Positions 41,907 through 49,563 of a stretch of 49,563 nt of DNA are shown in pieces (position 1 is the first letter of the stretch; the number at the start of each line of letters is the position of its first letter). Location: positions 1 through 49,563 of the forward strand of contig JAGXFS010000122.1 in assembly GCA_024637275.1 (NCBI GenBank). Reading direction: 5' to 3'. The translations under genes were made by a program, and so were the position numbers. The stretch is from Acidimicrobiia bacterium. Lineage in GTDB: Bacteria > Actinomycetota > Acidimicrobiia > Spongiisociales > JAENVV01. Under the pieces are notes generated by a model, which saw only the letters and a list, made by a program, of their open reading frames with translations, did not search any database and had not been told where the DNA came from.

Positions 41907-43526
41907 GTGGACCTGCTTCAGCGAAGTTTCGACGACCTTGGTGCTCCCCTGTCCGCTGTTCCCTTTTGTGTGTTCGACGTCGAGACCACAGGTGGGTCGC
42001 CAACCACCGACTCGCTCACCGAGATAGGTGCCGTCAAATACCTCGGCGGCGAGGTCGTTGGTGAGTTTCAAACTCTCATCAACCCTGGCCGGGAGATCCC
42101 GCCGTTCATCACGATTCTGACGGGAATCACCCACGCGATGGTCGTCGAGGCACCCCGGGTCGAAACGGTGCTGCCGTCGTTCCTTGAGTTCATCGGCGAG
42201 TCGGTCCTGGTTGGACACAATGTTCGCTTCGACATCGGTTTCCTCAATGCCGCCGCGCTCCAGTGCGGATACAGTCGGGTAACCAACCGATCGGTCGACA
42301 CCCTTGGACTAGCGAGGCGTTTGGTCCGTAACGAGATACGAAACCTGAAACTCGAATCGTTGGCCGCCCACTTCCGGTCACCGGTTAAGCCAAACCACCG
42401 GGCCCTCGAAGATGCCCGGGCGACCGGCCACGTTTTGCATGCGCTTCTCGAACGAGCGGGAACTCTTGGGGTGACAGCGCTCGAAGACCTGCTCCAGTTG
42501 CCAACCGCACGCGGTTCGACGAACTATCCGAAGATGCGACTGGCCGACGAGCTACCAAGGCGTCCCGGCGTCTACCTATTCAAGGACCGGCAGGACAACG
42601 TCATCTATGTGGGGAAAGCCAAGAATCTCCGTACCCGCGTTCGGTCCTATTTCTATGGAGATACTCGACGGTCCATCACCAATCTACTGAACGAACTCGA
42701 CTCGATCGAAGGACGGGTTTGCCAGACCGAACTCGAGGCCGCGATCACCGAGCTTCGCCTTATCCACACCTTTCGTCCCCGACACAATCGCCGATCAAAA
42801 CCACCGAAAGCAAGTCACTGGGTGAAGCTGACCAAAGAACAGTTCCCCCGTCTATCGCTTGTCCGAACGCTTCGCGACGATGGTCTCGCCTACCTCGGTC
42901 CGTTCCGAAGCCGCAAGTCCGCCGAGCTCGTCATGACGGCGATTTGGGATGCGCTTCCGATAAGACGATGCCTGACCAAACCCGGGAGCCGATCGACAGT
43001 GTGCGCCTTCGCACAGCTCGGAGTTGCTCGCTGTCCTTGTGACGGCAGCTTGAGTGCTGATGAATATGACGACGTGATCCGGCAGTTCATGAGTGCCCTC
43101 AATGGTGACCCTGGCCTCCTGCTCGCGCCGATCCGTCACAAGATGGTCGACCTCGCGGCCTCCCAACGTTATGAGGAGGCGGGCTGGATGCGAGACCGTT
43201 ACCGGGCGCTCGCCAGGGCTATGGACCGAAGGTCCGCCTGGCAGTCGATGCTTTCGGCCGGAGCAATCCGCGCTGAACACGGCCAGGAAGGAGCCTTCAT
43301 CGAGGACGGGCGTTTCGTCATGGGATGGCTGGCGCCCAATCAGCCGCTCCTGCCGATCGATGCCGAATCTCCTTCGAGGACGGTCGCTGACAGTGTCCCT
43401 CCGTCGGTTCTGGCCGCTGAAGAAGCACATCTGATCTGGTCATGGCTGTCGCTGTTCGAAACAGCCATCATCGGCACTTCGCATCCATTTCATCGCCCTG
43501 CGCAAGTTCCGGAGCTGGCCGCCTAG
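41907..43526 (+). CDS. DEDD exonuclease fused to UvrC-type GIY-YIG nuclease
   Basis: A 539-residue fusion. Residues 15-185 are a DnaQ-like 3'-5' exonuclease: FDVETTGG (Asp24, Glu26), VGHNVRFDIGFL and HRALEDARAT (His164, Asp169). From about 215 it is GIY-YIG: RPGVYLFKDRQDNVIYVGKAKNLRTRVRSYF and the glutamate in TELEAAI (276). A UvrC-like Cys-containing region and a UVR-like helix pair (KMVDLAASQRYEEAGWMRDRYRAL) follow. The C-terminal RNase-H/HhH half of UvrC is missing, as in Cho and in actinobacterial DEDD-exonuclease proteins. A role in DNA repair is likely. It starts with GTG 41907. Confidence 0.9.
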   Translation: MDLLQRSFDDLGAPLSAVPFCVFDVETTGGSPTTDSLTEIGAVKYLGGEVVGEFQTLINPGREIPPFITILTGITHAMVVEAPRVETVLPSFLEFIGESVLVGHNVRFDIGFLNAAALQCGYSRVTNRSVDTLGLARRLVRNEIRNLKLESLAAHFRSPVKPNHRALEDARATGHVLHALLERAGTLGVTALEDLLQLPTARGSTNYPKMRLADELPRRPGVYLFKDRQDNVIYVGKAKNLRTRVRSYFYGDTRRSITNLLNELDSIEGRVCQTELEAAITELRLIHTFRPRHNRRSKPPKASHWVKLTKEQFPRLSLVRTLRDDGLAYLGPFRSRKSAELVMTAIWDALPIRRCLTKPGSRSTVCAFAQLGVARCPCDGSLSADEYDDVIRQFMSALNGDPGLLLAPIRHKMVDLAASQRYEEAGWMRDRYRALARAMDRRSAWQSMLSAGAIRAEHGQEGAFIEDGRFVMGWLAPNQPLLPIDAESPSRTVADSVPPSVLAAEEAHLIWSWLSLFETAIIGTSHPFHRPAQVPELAA

Positions 43527-43597
43527 CCATCGCACAGCCCGTTCATGTCGAACCAGACCCCCAGCCCACGCTCCGACCGGCCGGGCGACTCAGGCGA

Positions 43598-43603
43598 TAA
43601 CAT
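43598..43603 (+). promoter_or_regulatory. Candidate -10 of the AAA ATPase gene
   Basis: TAACAT is followed by six bases and ATG 43610, the leaderless pattern. No Shine-Dalgarno sequence is present before the ATG. Confidence 0.4.
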
Positions 43604-43609
43604 GGCCGA

Positions 43610-45562
43610 ATGCGTTTTATCGTTCGTGAGGGCACCGACCCGATAGCCATCGCCGACTCGACCATGCTGGCGGCAATGGGCATGCCAGGCGGCGGGGTTC
43701 TGGCAGTGGGAAACAGCCACATCCGGGTCAAAGCCGGGCGTGTGGGGGAATCCTCGGCGCTGTCTGTTGGCGAACTCGCCCGAACCAATGCGGGCCTTAC
43801 GCTCGGCTCGACCGTCGATGGTACCAGGGCAATATTGACGAGCGCTCAAGACGTGTGGCTGTCCGAACCGGTAACCGGCGACCTGGTTCGATCCCTCGCG
43901 TCGCATCCGGTCACGACCGGCGATCGACTCGACATTGATGGCCAGATGGTGACCGTTGAGAAGGTCAGCCCCCAGAATGCCGGCCTCATCAGTGCAAGTA
44001 CCCGGTTCCAGGCTGGCGACACCCAACTGACGCCGGCCCATGTACCTCCTGTCACCACAGACCCTTCGAAGCCCGCCGCCCCTACCACCGCCGAAGCGCT
44101 TCTGGCAGGACTCGACACAGAGCGAGACCTATTGACCGGTTGGCTCTCACTCCTTACCGGCCACGGAGACCTCCCCACGGCTTGGGGACTCCCATCGGTA
44201 GCTGGCGTCGTTCTCGAAGGACCCCACGGATGCGGCAAATCCGAGCTGGTCGCGGCCGCCGCCCACGCCGCTGGTTGTAGCGTCAAATCGATAGATCTCA
44301 ATCTCATCTTCAAACCAGCCCGACTCCTGGACCTGCTCGAAACGGCGGTCAAAACGGCTCCGCCATCGACGGTGATCTACGTCGATCGCTTTGAAGCCGT
44401 CGCAGGGGAAGAAGGCCTCACCCCGTTCAAAACCCAGGTGGCCGCCATCATGCGTTGGTTTCTAGACGCGGTCGCGGAGCGTCCCACCATTGCCTGTGTT
44501 GTCGGCATCACCTCGCACACCTCCGTTGAGGCCCTGCAATCGCCACTGCTACCGCGCACACTTCAGGTACCGCCACCCGATGCCCGTCGCCGGACGTTGC
44601 TCTTTGAAGCGGCGCTCGCCAAGGTACCGACCGACGAGATCGACTACCCACAACTCGCCGGACGAAGCGCCGGGTTCTCGGGCGCCGACATTCTCGGTGC
44701 GGTACTTCAAGCATCGACGGAAGTGGCCAGGCTCGGAGAACCGCTAACCACCGAGCGAGTGGCCGCCGCCATCGACGCAACTACCCCGTCGCTGGGATCG
44801 GTCGGTTCCGGTGAAGTTCCTTCATACGGGTTCGAGCGGGTGGCAGGGCTCCAAGACGTCAAGCAACGACTCACAGAAGCGGTCATCTGGCCGATGACTC
44901 AGCCCGAACGGTTCCAAAAACTCGGGATCGAACCACCGCGCGGGATCCTTCTCTACGGCCCGCCTGGAACCGGGAAAACCTTCGTTGTTCGGGCACTAGC
45001 CCATGAGGCTGGCGCAGCCTTCTTCCCGATCAAGGGAGCGGAACTGCTCGACAAGTTCGTTGGCGAGTCCGAACGGGGCGTGCGCGAGGTGTTTGCGAGA
45101 GCGCGGGCGGCCGCACCTTCTCTCATGTTCTTCGACGAGATTGACGCGTTGGCCCCGGTGCGAGGCACCTCATCGTCGTCGGTGACCGACTCGGTCGTCG
45201 CCGCCCTCCTGACCGAACTTGACGGCTTTGGTGGACGAGGCGACGTCGTGGTGATCGGAGCAACCAATCGCAAGGACCTCATCGATCCCGCCCTATTGCG
45301 TTCAGGCCGATTCGAGGTGCACATCGAACTTGGCCTCCCCGAGCAAGAAGCCCGCCGGGCACTTCTGAACATCGTTGACGTTCCCTTCAGCAAGGACGTC
45401 GACCTTGACAAGGTCGCCGCCGACACGGAAGGGTTATCGTTCGCCGACATGACCGGCATGTTGCGTGAGGCTGCACTCAACACGCTCAGGAGCGACGATC
45501 ATGCGCTCACCGTAGGGCCTGAGCATATCCAGCAAGCCCTGGAGCGGTTTCTCAACCGCTGA
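43610..45562 (+). CDS. Tandem AAA ATPase, CDC48/VCP-like
   Basis: A 650-residue unfoldase-type ATPase with an N-domain (about 1-145) and two AAA modules. D1 has Walker A GPHGCGKS (204-211), but its Walker B is TVIYVDRFEAV, with Arg where the catalytic Glu is expected, so D1 probably binds ATP without hydrolysing it well. D2 is canonical: GPPGTGKT (450-457), LMFFDEIDALAPVRG (505-519), GATNRKDLIDPALLRSGRFE and the pore loop KFVGESERG. Partner proteins are unknown; the tricorn protease 40 kb away might be served by such an unfoldase, which is speculation. Its stop overlaps the convergent hisA stop by 11 bp. Confidence 0.9.
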   Translation: MRFIVREGTDPIAIADSTMLAAMGMPGGGVLAVGNSHIRVKAGRVGESSALSVGELARTNAGLTLGSTVDGTRAILTSAQDVWLSEPVTGDLVRSLASHPVTTGDRLDIDGQMVTVEKVSPQNAGLISASTRFQAGDTQLTPAHVPPVTTDPSKPAAPTTAEALLAGLDTERDLLTGWLSLLTGHGDLPTAWGLPSVAGVVLEGPHGCGKSELVAAAAHAAGCSVKSIDLNLIFKPARLLDLLETAVKTAPPSTVIYVDRFEAVAGEEGLTPFKTQVAAIMRWFLDAVAERPTIACVVGITSHTSVEALQSPLLPRTLQVPPPDARRRTLLFEAALAKVPTDEIDYPQLAGRSAGFSGADILGAVLQASTEVARLGEPLTTERVAAAIDATTPSLGSVGSGEVPSYGFERVAGLQDVKQRLTEAVIWPMTQPERFQKLGIEPPRGILLYGPPGTGKTFVVRALAHEAGAAFFPIKGAELLDKFVGESERGVREVFARARAAAPSLMFFDEIDALAPVRGTSSSSVTDSVVAALLTELDGFGGRGDVVVIGATNRKDLIDPALLRSGRFEVHIELGLPEQEARRALLNIVDVPFSKDVDLDKVAADTEGLSFADMTGMLREAALNTLRSDDHALTVGPEHIQQALERFLNR

Positions 45563-46265
45563 CGGCGCTGATGGCTTCCTGAAGCGAGAAGACTCCTTCG
45601 TACAAGGCTTTGCCGACCACCACCCCGCTGGCGCCGCACTCGTCCAGCGCCACCAGGTCGGCGAGAGTACCGACTCCCCCGGACCCGATCACCCCGGCAC
45701 TGCCAGCTTGTTCGACGGCTGCTCTCGTGAGTTCGAGGTCGGGTCCAGCCATGGTCCCGTCTTGGGAGATTCCCGTCGTCAGAATCCATCCGACGCCTGT
45801 CTCCGCTACCCCGGCGATCACCTCCAAGAATGGACGCCCCTTGTCGAGCCAACCCGATCCGGTTGCCAGTCCAGCCTTGACGTCGACCGCCGCAACTACC
45901 CGTTCCGGCCCGTATACCCCAACCAACTCCGCCAACACTTCCGGCTGCCACACGGCGACCGACCCAAGCACCACCCGCTGCGCTCCGGCCTCAATCACCC
46001 GGCGGGCAGCTTGCACCGAACGCACGCCCCCACCGATTTGAAACGGCACGTTGGTCGACGCGATCTGCTCGACCAATCCGAGGGACGGTGCCCCCAACCG
46101 GGCTCCCTCTAGATCCACGACGTGCACCAGGGTCGCTCCGGCCGCAGCCCACGACCTGGCCGCTTCCGCGGGAGCCGAACCGTAGGTAGTCGTTTGGCTG
46201 TAATCGCCCTTCAGAAGCCGGACGACCTGACCATCGAGGACATCGACGGCGGGGATGATGTGCAT
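45552..46265 (-). CDS. hisA: Phosphoribosyl-formimino-AICAR ribotide isomerase HisA
   Basis: A 237-residue half-barrel-repeat TIM barrel for the fourth step of histidine synthesis. The phosphate and catalytic motifs are IIPAVDVLDGQVVRLLKGDY (first Asp), FQIGGGVRSVQ, VLGSVAVWQPEVL, AAVDVKAGLATGSGW (a position where PriA-type enzymes also act in tryptophan synthesis), ILTTGISQDGTMAGPD (second Asp) and VIGSGGVGTLADL. ATG 46265 follows GAGG. A bifunctional PriA role is common in actinobacteria and cannot be excluded. It is divergent from the other his genes and shares the palindrome at 46291-46320 with them. Confidence 0.95.
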   Translation of the reverse strand: MHIIPAVDVLDGQVVRLLKGDYSQTTTYGSAPAEAARSWAAAGATLVHVVDLEGARLGAPSLGLVEQIASTNVPFQIGGGVRSVQAARRVIEAGAQRVVLGSVAVWQPEVLAELVGVYGPERVVAAVDVKAGLATGSGWLDKGRPFLEVIAGVAETGVGWILTTGISQDGTMAGPDLELTRAAVEQAGSAGVIGSGGVGTLADLVALDECGASGVVVGKALYEGVFSLQEAISAVSG

Positions 46266-46290
46266 GAGTAACCTCAACTTGCCAAGCGGT

Positions 46291-46320
46291 TTTAGTGTTG
46301 TAGCATGTTACAACACTAAA
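46291..46320. promoter_or_regulatory. 30-bp palindromic operator between hisA and yerC-hisGBHFI
   Basis: Perfect 12-bp arms TTTAGTGTTGTA (46291-46302) and TACAACACTAAA (46309-46320) flank GCATGT. It is centred in the 77-bp space between two divergent transcripts, 25 bp from the hisA start and 22 bp from the yerC start. It is most likely the binding site of the adjacent TrpR-fold YerC protein. Confidence 0.8.
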
Positions 46321-46342
46321 CCACGATTGAAACCGGACCCGC

Positions 46343-46639
46343 ATGACCACCGATGATTGGAGAACCGAACCCGTGATCGCCCTCAGCGAGGCGATCGCCT
46401 CGCTCGATGACGCCGACGAGGTTGCCGGATTGTTGCGCGATCTGTGTACCCGGCGCGAGATCACCGAGATGGCCAGTCGATGGCAGATCGTTCGATTACT
46501 CGATTCCGGACTCTCCTACCGCGATATCGCCCAACAGACCGGGGCGTCGACGGCCACCGTCACGAGGGTCAGTCAGTGGCTCAATCATGGAACCGGAGGC
46601 TATCAGATGGCCCTCGCTCGCTTTAAGGAAGACTTATGA
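46343..46639 (+). CDS. YerC/YecD-family TrpR-fold regulator (likely HisR)
   Basis: A 98-residue Trp-repressor-superfamily protein. The core is LLRDLCTRREITEMASRWQIVRLLDSGLSYRDIAQQTGASTATVTRVSQWL, with the TrpR-type helix-turn-helix at SYRDIAQQTGASTATVTRV. YerC proteins next to his genes have been proposed as histidine-operon repressors (HisR). ATG 46343 lies 22 bp after the palindrome. Its stop overlaps hisG as ATGA, which makes it part of the operon it probably controls. The effector is presumably histidine, by analogy. Confidence 0.87.
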   Translation: MTTDDWRTEPVIALSEAIASLDDADEVAGLLRDLCTRREITEMASRWQIVRLLDSGLSYRDIAQQTGASTATVTRVSQWLNHGTGGYQMALARFKEDL

Positions 46640-47496
46640 CCCGCACGATGCGACTGGCCATACCCAACAAGGGCCGCCTGCGAGACACGACTTCCTCGTT
46701 GCTGTCCGATGCCGGGCTCGAATTCGAGAAGTCGGATCGAACGCTGTCCGTGTCGGTTAGAAACGTTGACCTGGACCTCCTCTTCGTCAGAACCGAGGAC
46801 ATCGCCGAACTCGTCTCGGACGGGACGGCGGATCTGGGAATAACGGGCCAGGATCTGTTGGCCGAGAACGGCGTTGACCTTCCGGTACTAGCCGAGCTCG
46901 GATTCGGGCATTGCCGGCTGGTGGCCGCCGTCCCGAAAGCATCCCCTGCCGAAAAGCTGGAGGATCTTGCCGGAGCCCGCGTAGCCACCGCCCACCCCAA
47001 CGCCACGCGACGGATTTTCGAAGAGCGTGGCATCGACGCCGACATCGTCACGTTGCGAGGGTCGGTTGAGGTGGCGCCCAAACTGGGCGTCGCCGACGCG
47101 ATCGTCGACCTTGTCTCGACCGGCTCGACCATGCTCGTCAATGGCCTCCGGCAACTGGACACCATCCTCGTATCCCAAGCCGTACTGATCGGCTCCCAGG
47201 CTTCCCTTGAGGCACGGTCGGCCGAAGCGGACGCCGTAGTTACCGCACTCACCGCAGTAACGGAAGGTCGCCGCAAGCGATACTTGCTCCTCAACGCCCC
47301 GGCTAGCTCAGTGGGTGCCATCCAGAGGATCATCCCGGGGATGGGCGCACCCACCGTTGTCCCCCTCGCTGACGACACCATGGTGGCCGTGCACTCCGTC
47401 GTCGATGCCGGTTCGATCTGGAACCTGCTCCCGGATCTCAAGGCGGCCGGTGCCCGCGACATTCTTGTATTACGCATAGAACAACTCATCCCGTAA
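46636..47496 (+). CDS. hisG: ATP phosphoribosyltransferase HisG (long form)
   Basis: Catalyses the first committed step of histidine synthesis, joining ATP and PRPP. The 286 residues include the catalytic domain (LAIPNKGRLRDTTSSLL, VRTEDIAELVSDGTADLGITGQDLL and the PRPP-binding SVEVAPKLGVADAIVDLVSTGSTM) and a C-terminal ACT-like regulatory domain of about 75 residues (RKRYLLLNAPASSVGAIQRIIPGM), so it is the long form, normally feedback-inhibited by histidine. It overlaps yerC by 4 bp. Confidence 0.96.
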   Translation: MTRTMRLAIPNKGRLRDTTSSLLSDAGLEFEKSDRTLSVSVRNVDLDLLFVRTEDIAELVSDGTADLGITGQDLLAENGVDLPVLAELGFGHCRLVAAVPKASPAEKLEDLAGARVATAHPNATRRIFEERGIDADIVTLRGSVEVAPKLGVADAIVDLVSTGSTMLVNGLRQLDTILVSQAVLIGSQASLEARSAEADAVVTALTAVTEGRRKRYLLLNAPASSVGAIQRIIPGMGAPTVVPLADDTMVAVHSVVDAGSIWNLLPDLKAAGARDILVLRIEQLIP

Positions 47497-47510
47497 GGAA
47501 GACGAACCCC

Positions 47511-48095
47511 ATGCCACGTATCGCAACCATCGAACGGACCACGCTCGAGACCAAGGTCTCGGTCACTGTCAACCTTGACGGGGCGGGTATCACAACCGTG
47601 ACGACCGGGGTCGGCTTCCTCGACCACCTGCTCACCTCACTCGGACACCACAGCCTCATTGACCTGTCTATCTCGTGTGAAGGAGACGTACACATCGACG
47701 ACCACCACACCGTTGAAGACACGATGTTGGTGCTCGGAGAAACCCTCGCTACAGCTCTCGGAGACCGGGCGGGAATCTCACGGTATGGCAACGCCATCGT
47801 GCCGATGGACGAAGCACTCGGAACCTGCGCCATTGACGTGGGCGGACGACCGTACTCGTCAATTCAGGCGACGTTACAGGGGCCAAGCATCGGGAACTTC
47901 ACCACGCAGAACTTTGAGCATGGTCTTGAGGCTCTGGCTCGGACCGGAGGTTTCACGCTGCATCTGACCGCCACCGGTCGCAACGATCACCACGTCGCCG
48001 AGGCTGGCATCAAGTCTGTCGCCAGGGCACTACGTATGGCAGTCGCCGTCGACGACCGCCGGGTCGGCATCGCATCGACCAAAGGGACCACGTGA
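47511..48095 (+). CDS. hisB: Imidazoleglycerol-phosphate dehydratase HisB
   Basis: A 194-residue monofunctional dehydratase. Metal-binding motifs are present: GVGFLDHLLTSLGHHSLIDL, HIDDHHTVEDTMLVLGETL, FEHGLEALARTGGFTLHL and NDHHVAEAGIKSVARALR. It follows hisG by 14 bp. hisD and hisC, which sit between hisG and hisB in many actinobacteria, are not here. It overlaps hisH by 4 bp. Confidence 0.96.
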   Translation: MPRIATIERTTLETKVSVTVNLDGAGITTVTTGVGFLDHLLTSLGHHSLIDLSISCEGDVHIDDHHTVEDTMLVLGETLATALGDRAGISRYGNAIVPMDEALGTCAIDVGGRPYSSIQATLQGPSIGNFTTQNFEHGLEALARTGGFTLHLTATGRNDHHVAEAGIKSVARALRMAVAVDDRRVGIASTKGTT

Positions 48096-48688
48096 CGACG
48101 ATCGCCGTCATCGACCACGGCGCAGGCAACTTGGTGTCCATCGCTCAGAGCCTGGCGCGAGTTGGAGCGGACGTAATCGTGGCGACCGAACCATCGGATG
48201 TTGTGCGGGCCGACGGATTGGTGCTTCCCGGCGTTGGAACTACCCGGGGCGTCATGCACGGAATCGATGCTGCCGGCTTCAGGACCGCGATTGCGCAGTG
48301 GGACCGACCGTTGCTCGGGATCTGTGTTGGCTTGCAAGTGTTCTTTGACTCCTCTCAAGAGGATGACGCCCGATGCTTCGGGTTTGTCCCCGGAACCGTC
48401 GAGCGCCTCGCAGACGCTCCCCGACTCCCCCACATCGGCTGGAACGACGTATCGATGGACGATGACCCGCTATTCGCCGGCATCGAACCTGAGGCGACAT
48501 TCTATTTCGTCCATTCGTACGCCCCCCGGCCAGCCCAAAAGGACACTGTCATCGGAACAAGCACCTACGGCGAAACGTTTGCCTCGGCGATTCGTTCGGG
48601 TCGTCGGGTCGGCACTCAATTTCACCCGGAACGTTCAGGCGAAAACGGTCTCCAACTGCTCACCAACTTCGTGGCGATGGCCGCATGA
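48092..48688 (+). CDS. hisH: Imidazole glycerol phosphate synthase glutaminase subunit HisH
   Basis: A 198-residue class I glutamine amidotransferase that feeds ammonia to HisF. Motifs: [18 protein letters not shown], the nucleophile elbow [19 protein letters not shown] with its cysteine, and the His-Glu pair in [13 protein letters not shown]. The GVG before [10 protein letters not shown] marks the oxyanion strand. It overlaps hisF by 4 bp. Confidence 0.96.
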   Translation: MTTIAVIDHGAGNLVSIAQSLARVGADVIVATEPSDVVRADGLVLPGVGTTRGVMHGIDAAGFRTAIAQWDRPLLGICVGLQVFFDSSQEDDARCFGFVPGTVERLADAPRLPHIGWNDVSMDDDPLFAGIEPEATFYFVHSYAPRPAQKDTVIGTSTYGETFASAIRSGRRVGTQFHPERSGENGLQLLTNFVAMAA

Positions 48689-49449
48689 CCCTGCGAACCC
48701 GCATCATTCCCTGCTTGGACGTCAAAGACGGCCGCGTCGTCAAAGGCGTCAACTTTGTGAACCTCGCCGATGAGGGCGACCCGGTCGAACTGGCGACTCG
48801 CTACGCCGCCGAAGGAGCTGACGAGATTTGCTACCTCGACATCTCCGCATCGCCCGAGGGTCGCGGCACGTTGCTCGACGTTGTCCGTAGGACTGCATCC
48901 AATGTCTTCGTACCCCTCACAGTCGGTGGTGGGGTCAGAACCGCCGACGACATGCGGGCCGTGTTGCGGGCTGGCGCCGACAAGGTCGCTGTCAACACCG
49001 CCGCAGTGGCGGACCCCGCCCTCCTGGAATCGTGTGCGATTCGCTTTGGCCGACAATGCGTCGTCCTTGCGATCGACACCAAGCAGCGCGACGGCTGGTT
49101 CGAAGTCGTCGTCAATGGAGGACGCCAGCCAACCGGACTCGATGCGATCGACTGGGCCAGACGGGCCACCAAGCTCGGCGCGGGAGAGATTCTCCTCACG
49201 TCGATGGACGCTGACGGTACCAAGACCGGTTTCGACCTCGCGGTCACCAAAGCGATTACCGACGCGGTCGACGTTCCGGTCATCGCTTCGGGTGGCGCAG
49301 GAACGGTGGATCACTGCATCGACGTAGTCCTCAGGGCCAATGCGAGCGCCGTTCTGGCAGCTTCCATCTTTCACCGGCGCGAGATCGAGATCTCCACCCT
49401 CAAAGCCGCGATGGCGTCCGCAGGGATCCCCGTGCGGAAGGTGGCCTGA
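48685..49449 (+). CDS. hisF: Imidazole glycerol phosphate synthase cyclase subunit HisF
   Basis: A 254-residue TIM barrel homologous to HisA. Signature segments: [113 protein letters not shown] and [17 protein letters not shown]. Both catalytic aspartates are visible in CLDVKDG and SMDADGT. It is followed directly by hisI with no gap. Confidence 0.97.
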   Translation: MTLRTRIIPCLDVKDGRVVKGVNFVNLADEGDPVELATRYAAEGADEICYLDISASPEGRGTLLDVVRRTASNVFVPLTVGGGVRTADDMRAVLRAGADKVAVNTAAVADPALLESCAIRFGRQCVVLAIDTKQRDGWFEVVVNGGRQPTGLDAIDWARRATKLGAGEILLTSMDADGTKTGFDLAVTKAITDAVDVPVIASGGAGTVDHCIDVVLRANASAVLAASIFHRREIEISTLKAAMASAGIPVRKVA

Positions 49450-49563
49450 ATGGTCGTATTCAACGCGGAGGGACTGGTACCTGCCATCGTCCAGGACGTC
49501 GACACTGGTCAGGTGCTCATGATGGCCTGGATGAATGAGGAATCCATGCAGGCCACCCGAGAG
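49450..49563 (+). CDS. hisI: Phosphoribosyl-AMP cyclohydrolase HisI, truncated by window end
   Basis: The first 38 residues are in the window: [20 protein letters not shown], then [18 protein letters not shown], the classic HisI N-terminus (GLVPAIVQD and VLMMAWMN). ATG 49450 immediately follows the hisF stop. The rest is outside the window; whether it is fused to HisE cannot be seen. Confidence 0.93.
   Translation, partial: MVVFNAEGLVPAIVQDVDTGQVLMMAWMNEESMQATRE

Noticed and set aside
1-49563. tRNA, rRNA, CRISPR arrays, insertion sequences or phage genes
   Set aside because: The spaces between genes are short (none over 300 bp), and no cloverleaf, spaced direct repeats, transposase motifs or integrase motifs were recognised on reading both strands.

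Overview
The window is a GC-rich, densely packed bacterial chromosome segment. It is most likely from an actinobacterium (Actinomycetota), perhaps an Acidimicrobiia-like lineage. The hints are a DEDD-exonuclease/UvrC fusion, a DUF5667-like protein next to an ECF sigma factor, a YwiC-like protein, three-gene transhydrogenase, many GTG starts, many 4-bp stop/start overlaps, and repeated TANNNT-N6/7-start arrangements typical of leaderless transcripts. No rRNA, tRNA, CRISPR array, insertion sequence or phage gene was seen, and no gap between genes exceeds 300 bp.

Layout. 1-10.2 kb is mostly housekeeping: thyA-folA, a tricorn-type protease, a HAD phosphatase with a USP/CBS-type protein, pntAA-pntAB-pntB, and a MazEF-like toxin-antitoxin pair with a clear operator. 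10.9-21.3 kb is one leftward operon: BMP-type nucleoside ABC transporter (lipoprotein, ATPase, two permeases), guanine deaminase-like enzyme, two-gene xanthine dehydrogenase (one gene a FAD/2Fe-2S fusion) and an 8-oxoguanine-deaminase-like amidohydrolase. 21.4-27.7 kb is a second leftward operon: D-carbamoylase, XdhD-type molybdenum hydroxylase, SsnA-like amidohydrolase and a YgfK-like iron-sulfur protein. 27.8-31.6 kb holds carbamate kinase, two tandem carbamoyltransferases and a divergent beta-ureidopropionase-like hydrolase. 31.7-39.7 kb has a YwiC-like protein, adenine deaminase, a PEP-mutase/isocitrate-lyase family protein, a candidate selenoprotein with an in-frame UGA, a thiamine-binding-type protein with an HTH regulator, two fold-type-II PLP enzymes, a nitroreductase and a MenC/N-acylamino-acid-racemase-like enolase-superfamily enzyme. 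39.7-45.6 kb carries a DUF5667-like protein, ECF sigma factor, SpoU methyltransferase, exonuclease/UvrC fusion and a tandem AAA ATPase. 45.6-49.6 kb is histidine biosynthesis: divergent hisA, and yerC-hisG-hisB-hisH-hisF-hisI (cut by the edge), around a 30-bp palindrome.

How it fits together. From about 10.9 to 38 kb the genes read as a purine and ureide salvage-for-nitrogen-and-energy island. Nucleosides or bases would be imported, deaminated (adenine and guanine deaminases) and hydroxylated (xanthine dehydrogenase). They would then enter a ring-opening route related to the E. coli ygeW-yqeA-ygfK-ssnA-xdhD gene set, which has been linked to anaerobic purine/urate breakdown. Carbamoyl groups would finally be hydrolysed, or transferred to phosphate and used by carbamate kinase to make ATP. 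Several members differ from the E. coli versions (short YgfK, short SsnA, no FAD partner for XdhD, no HyuA/YgeX/YgeY), so this may be a distinct variant. The nearby UGA-containing gene suggests that the organism uses selenium. Functional assignments rest on reading motifs by eye; no database search was run.
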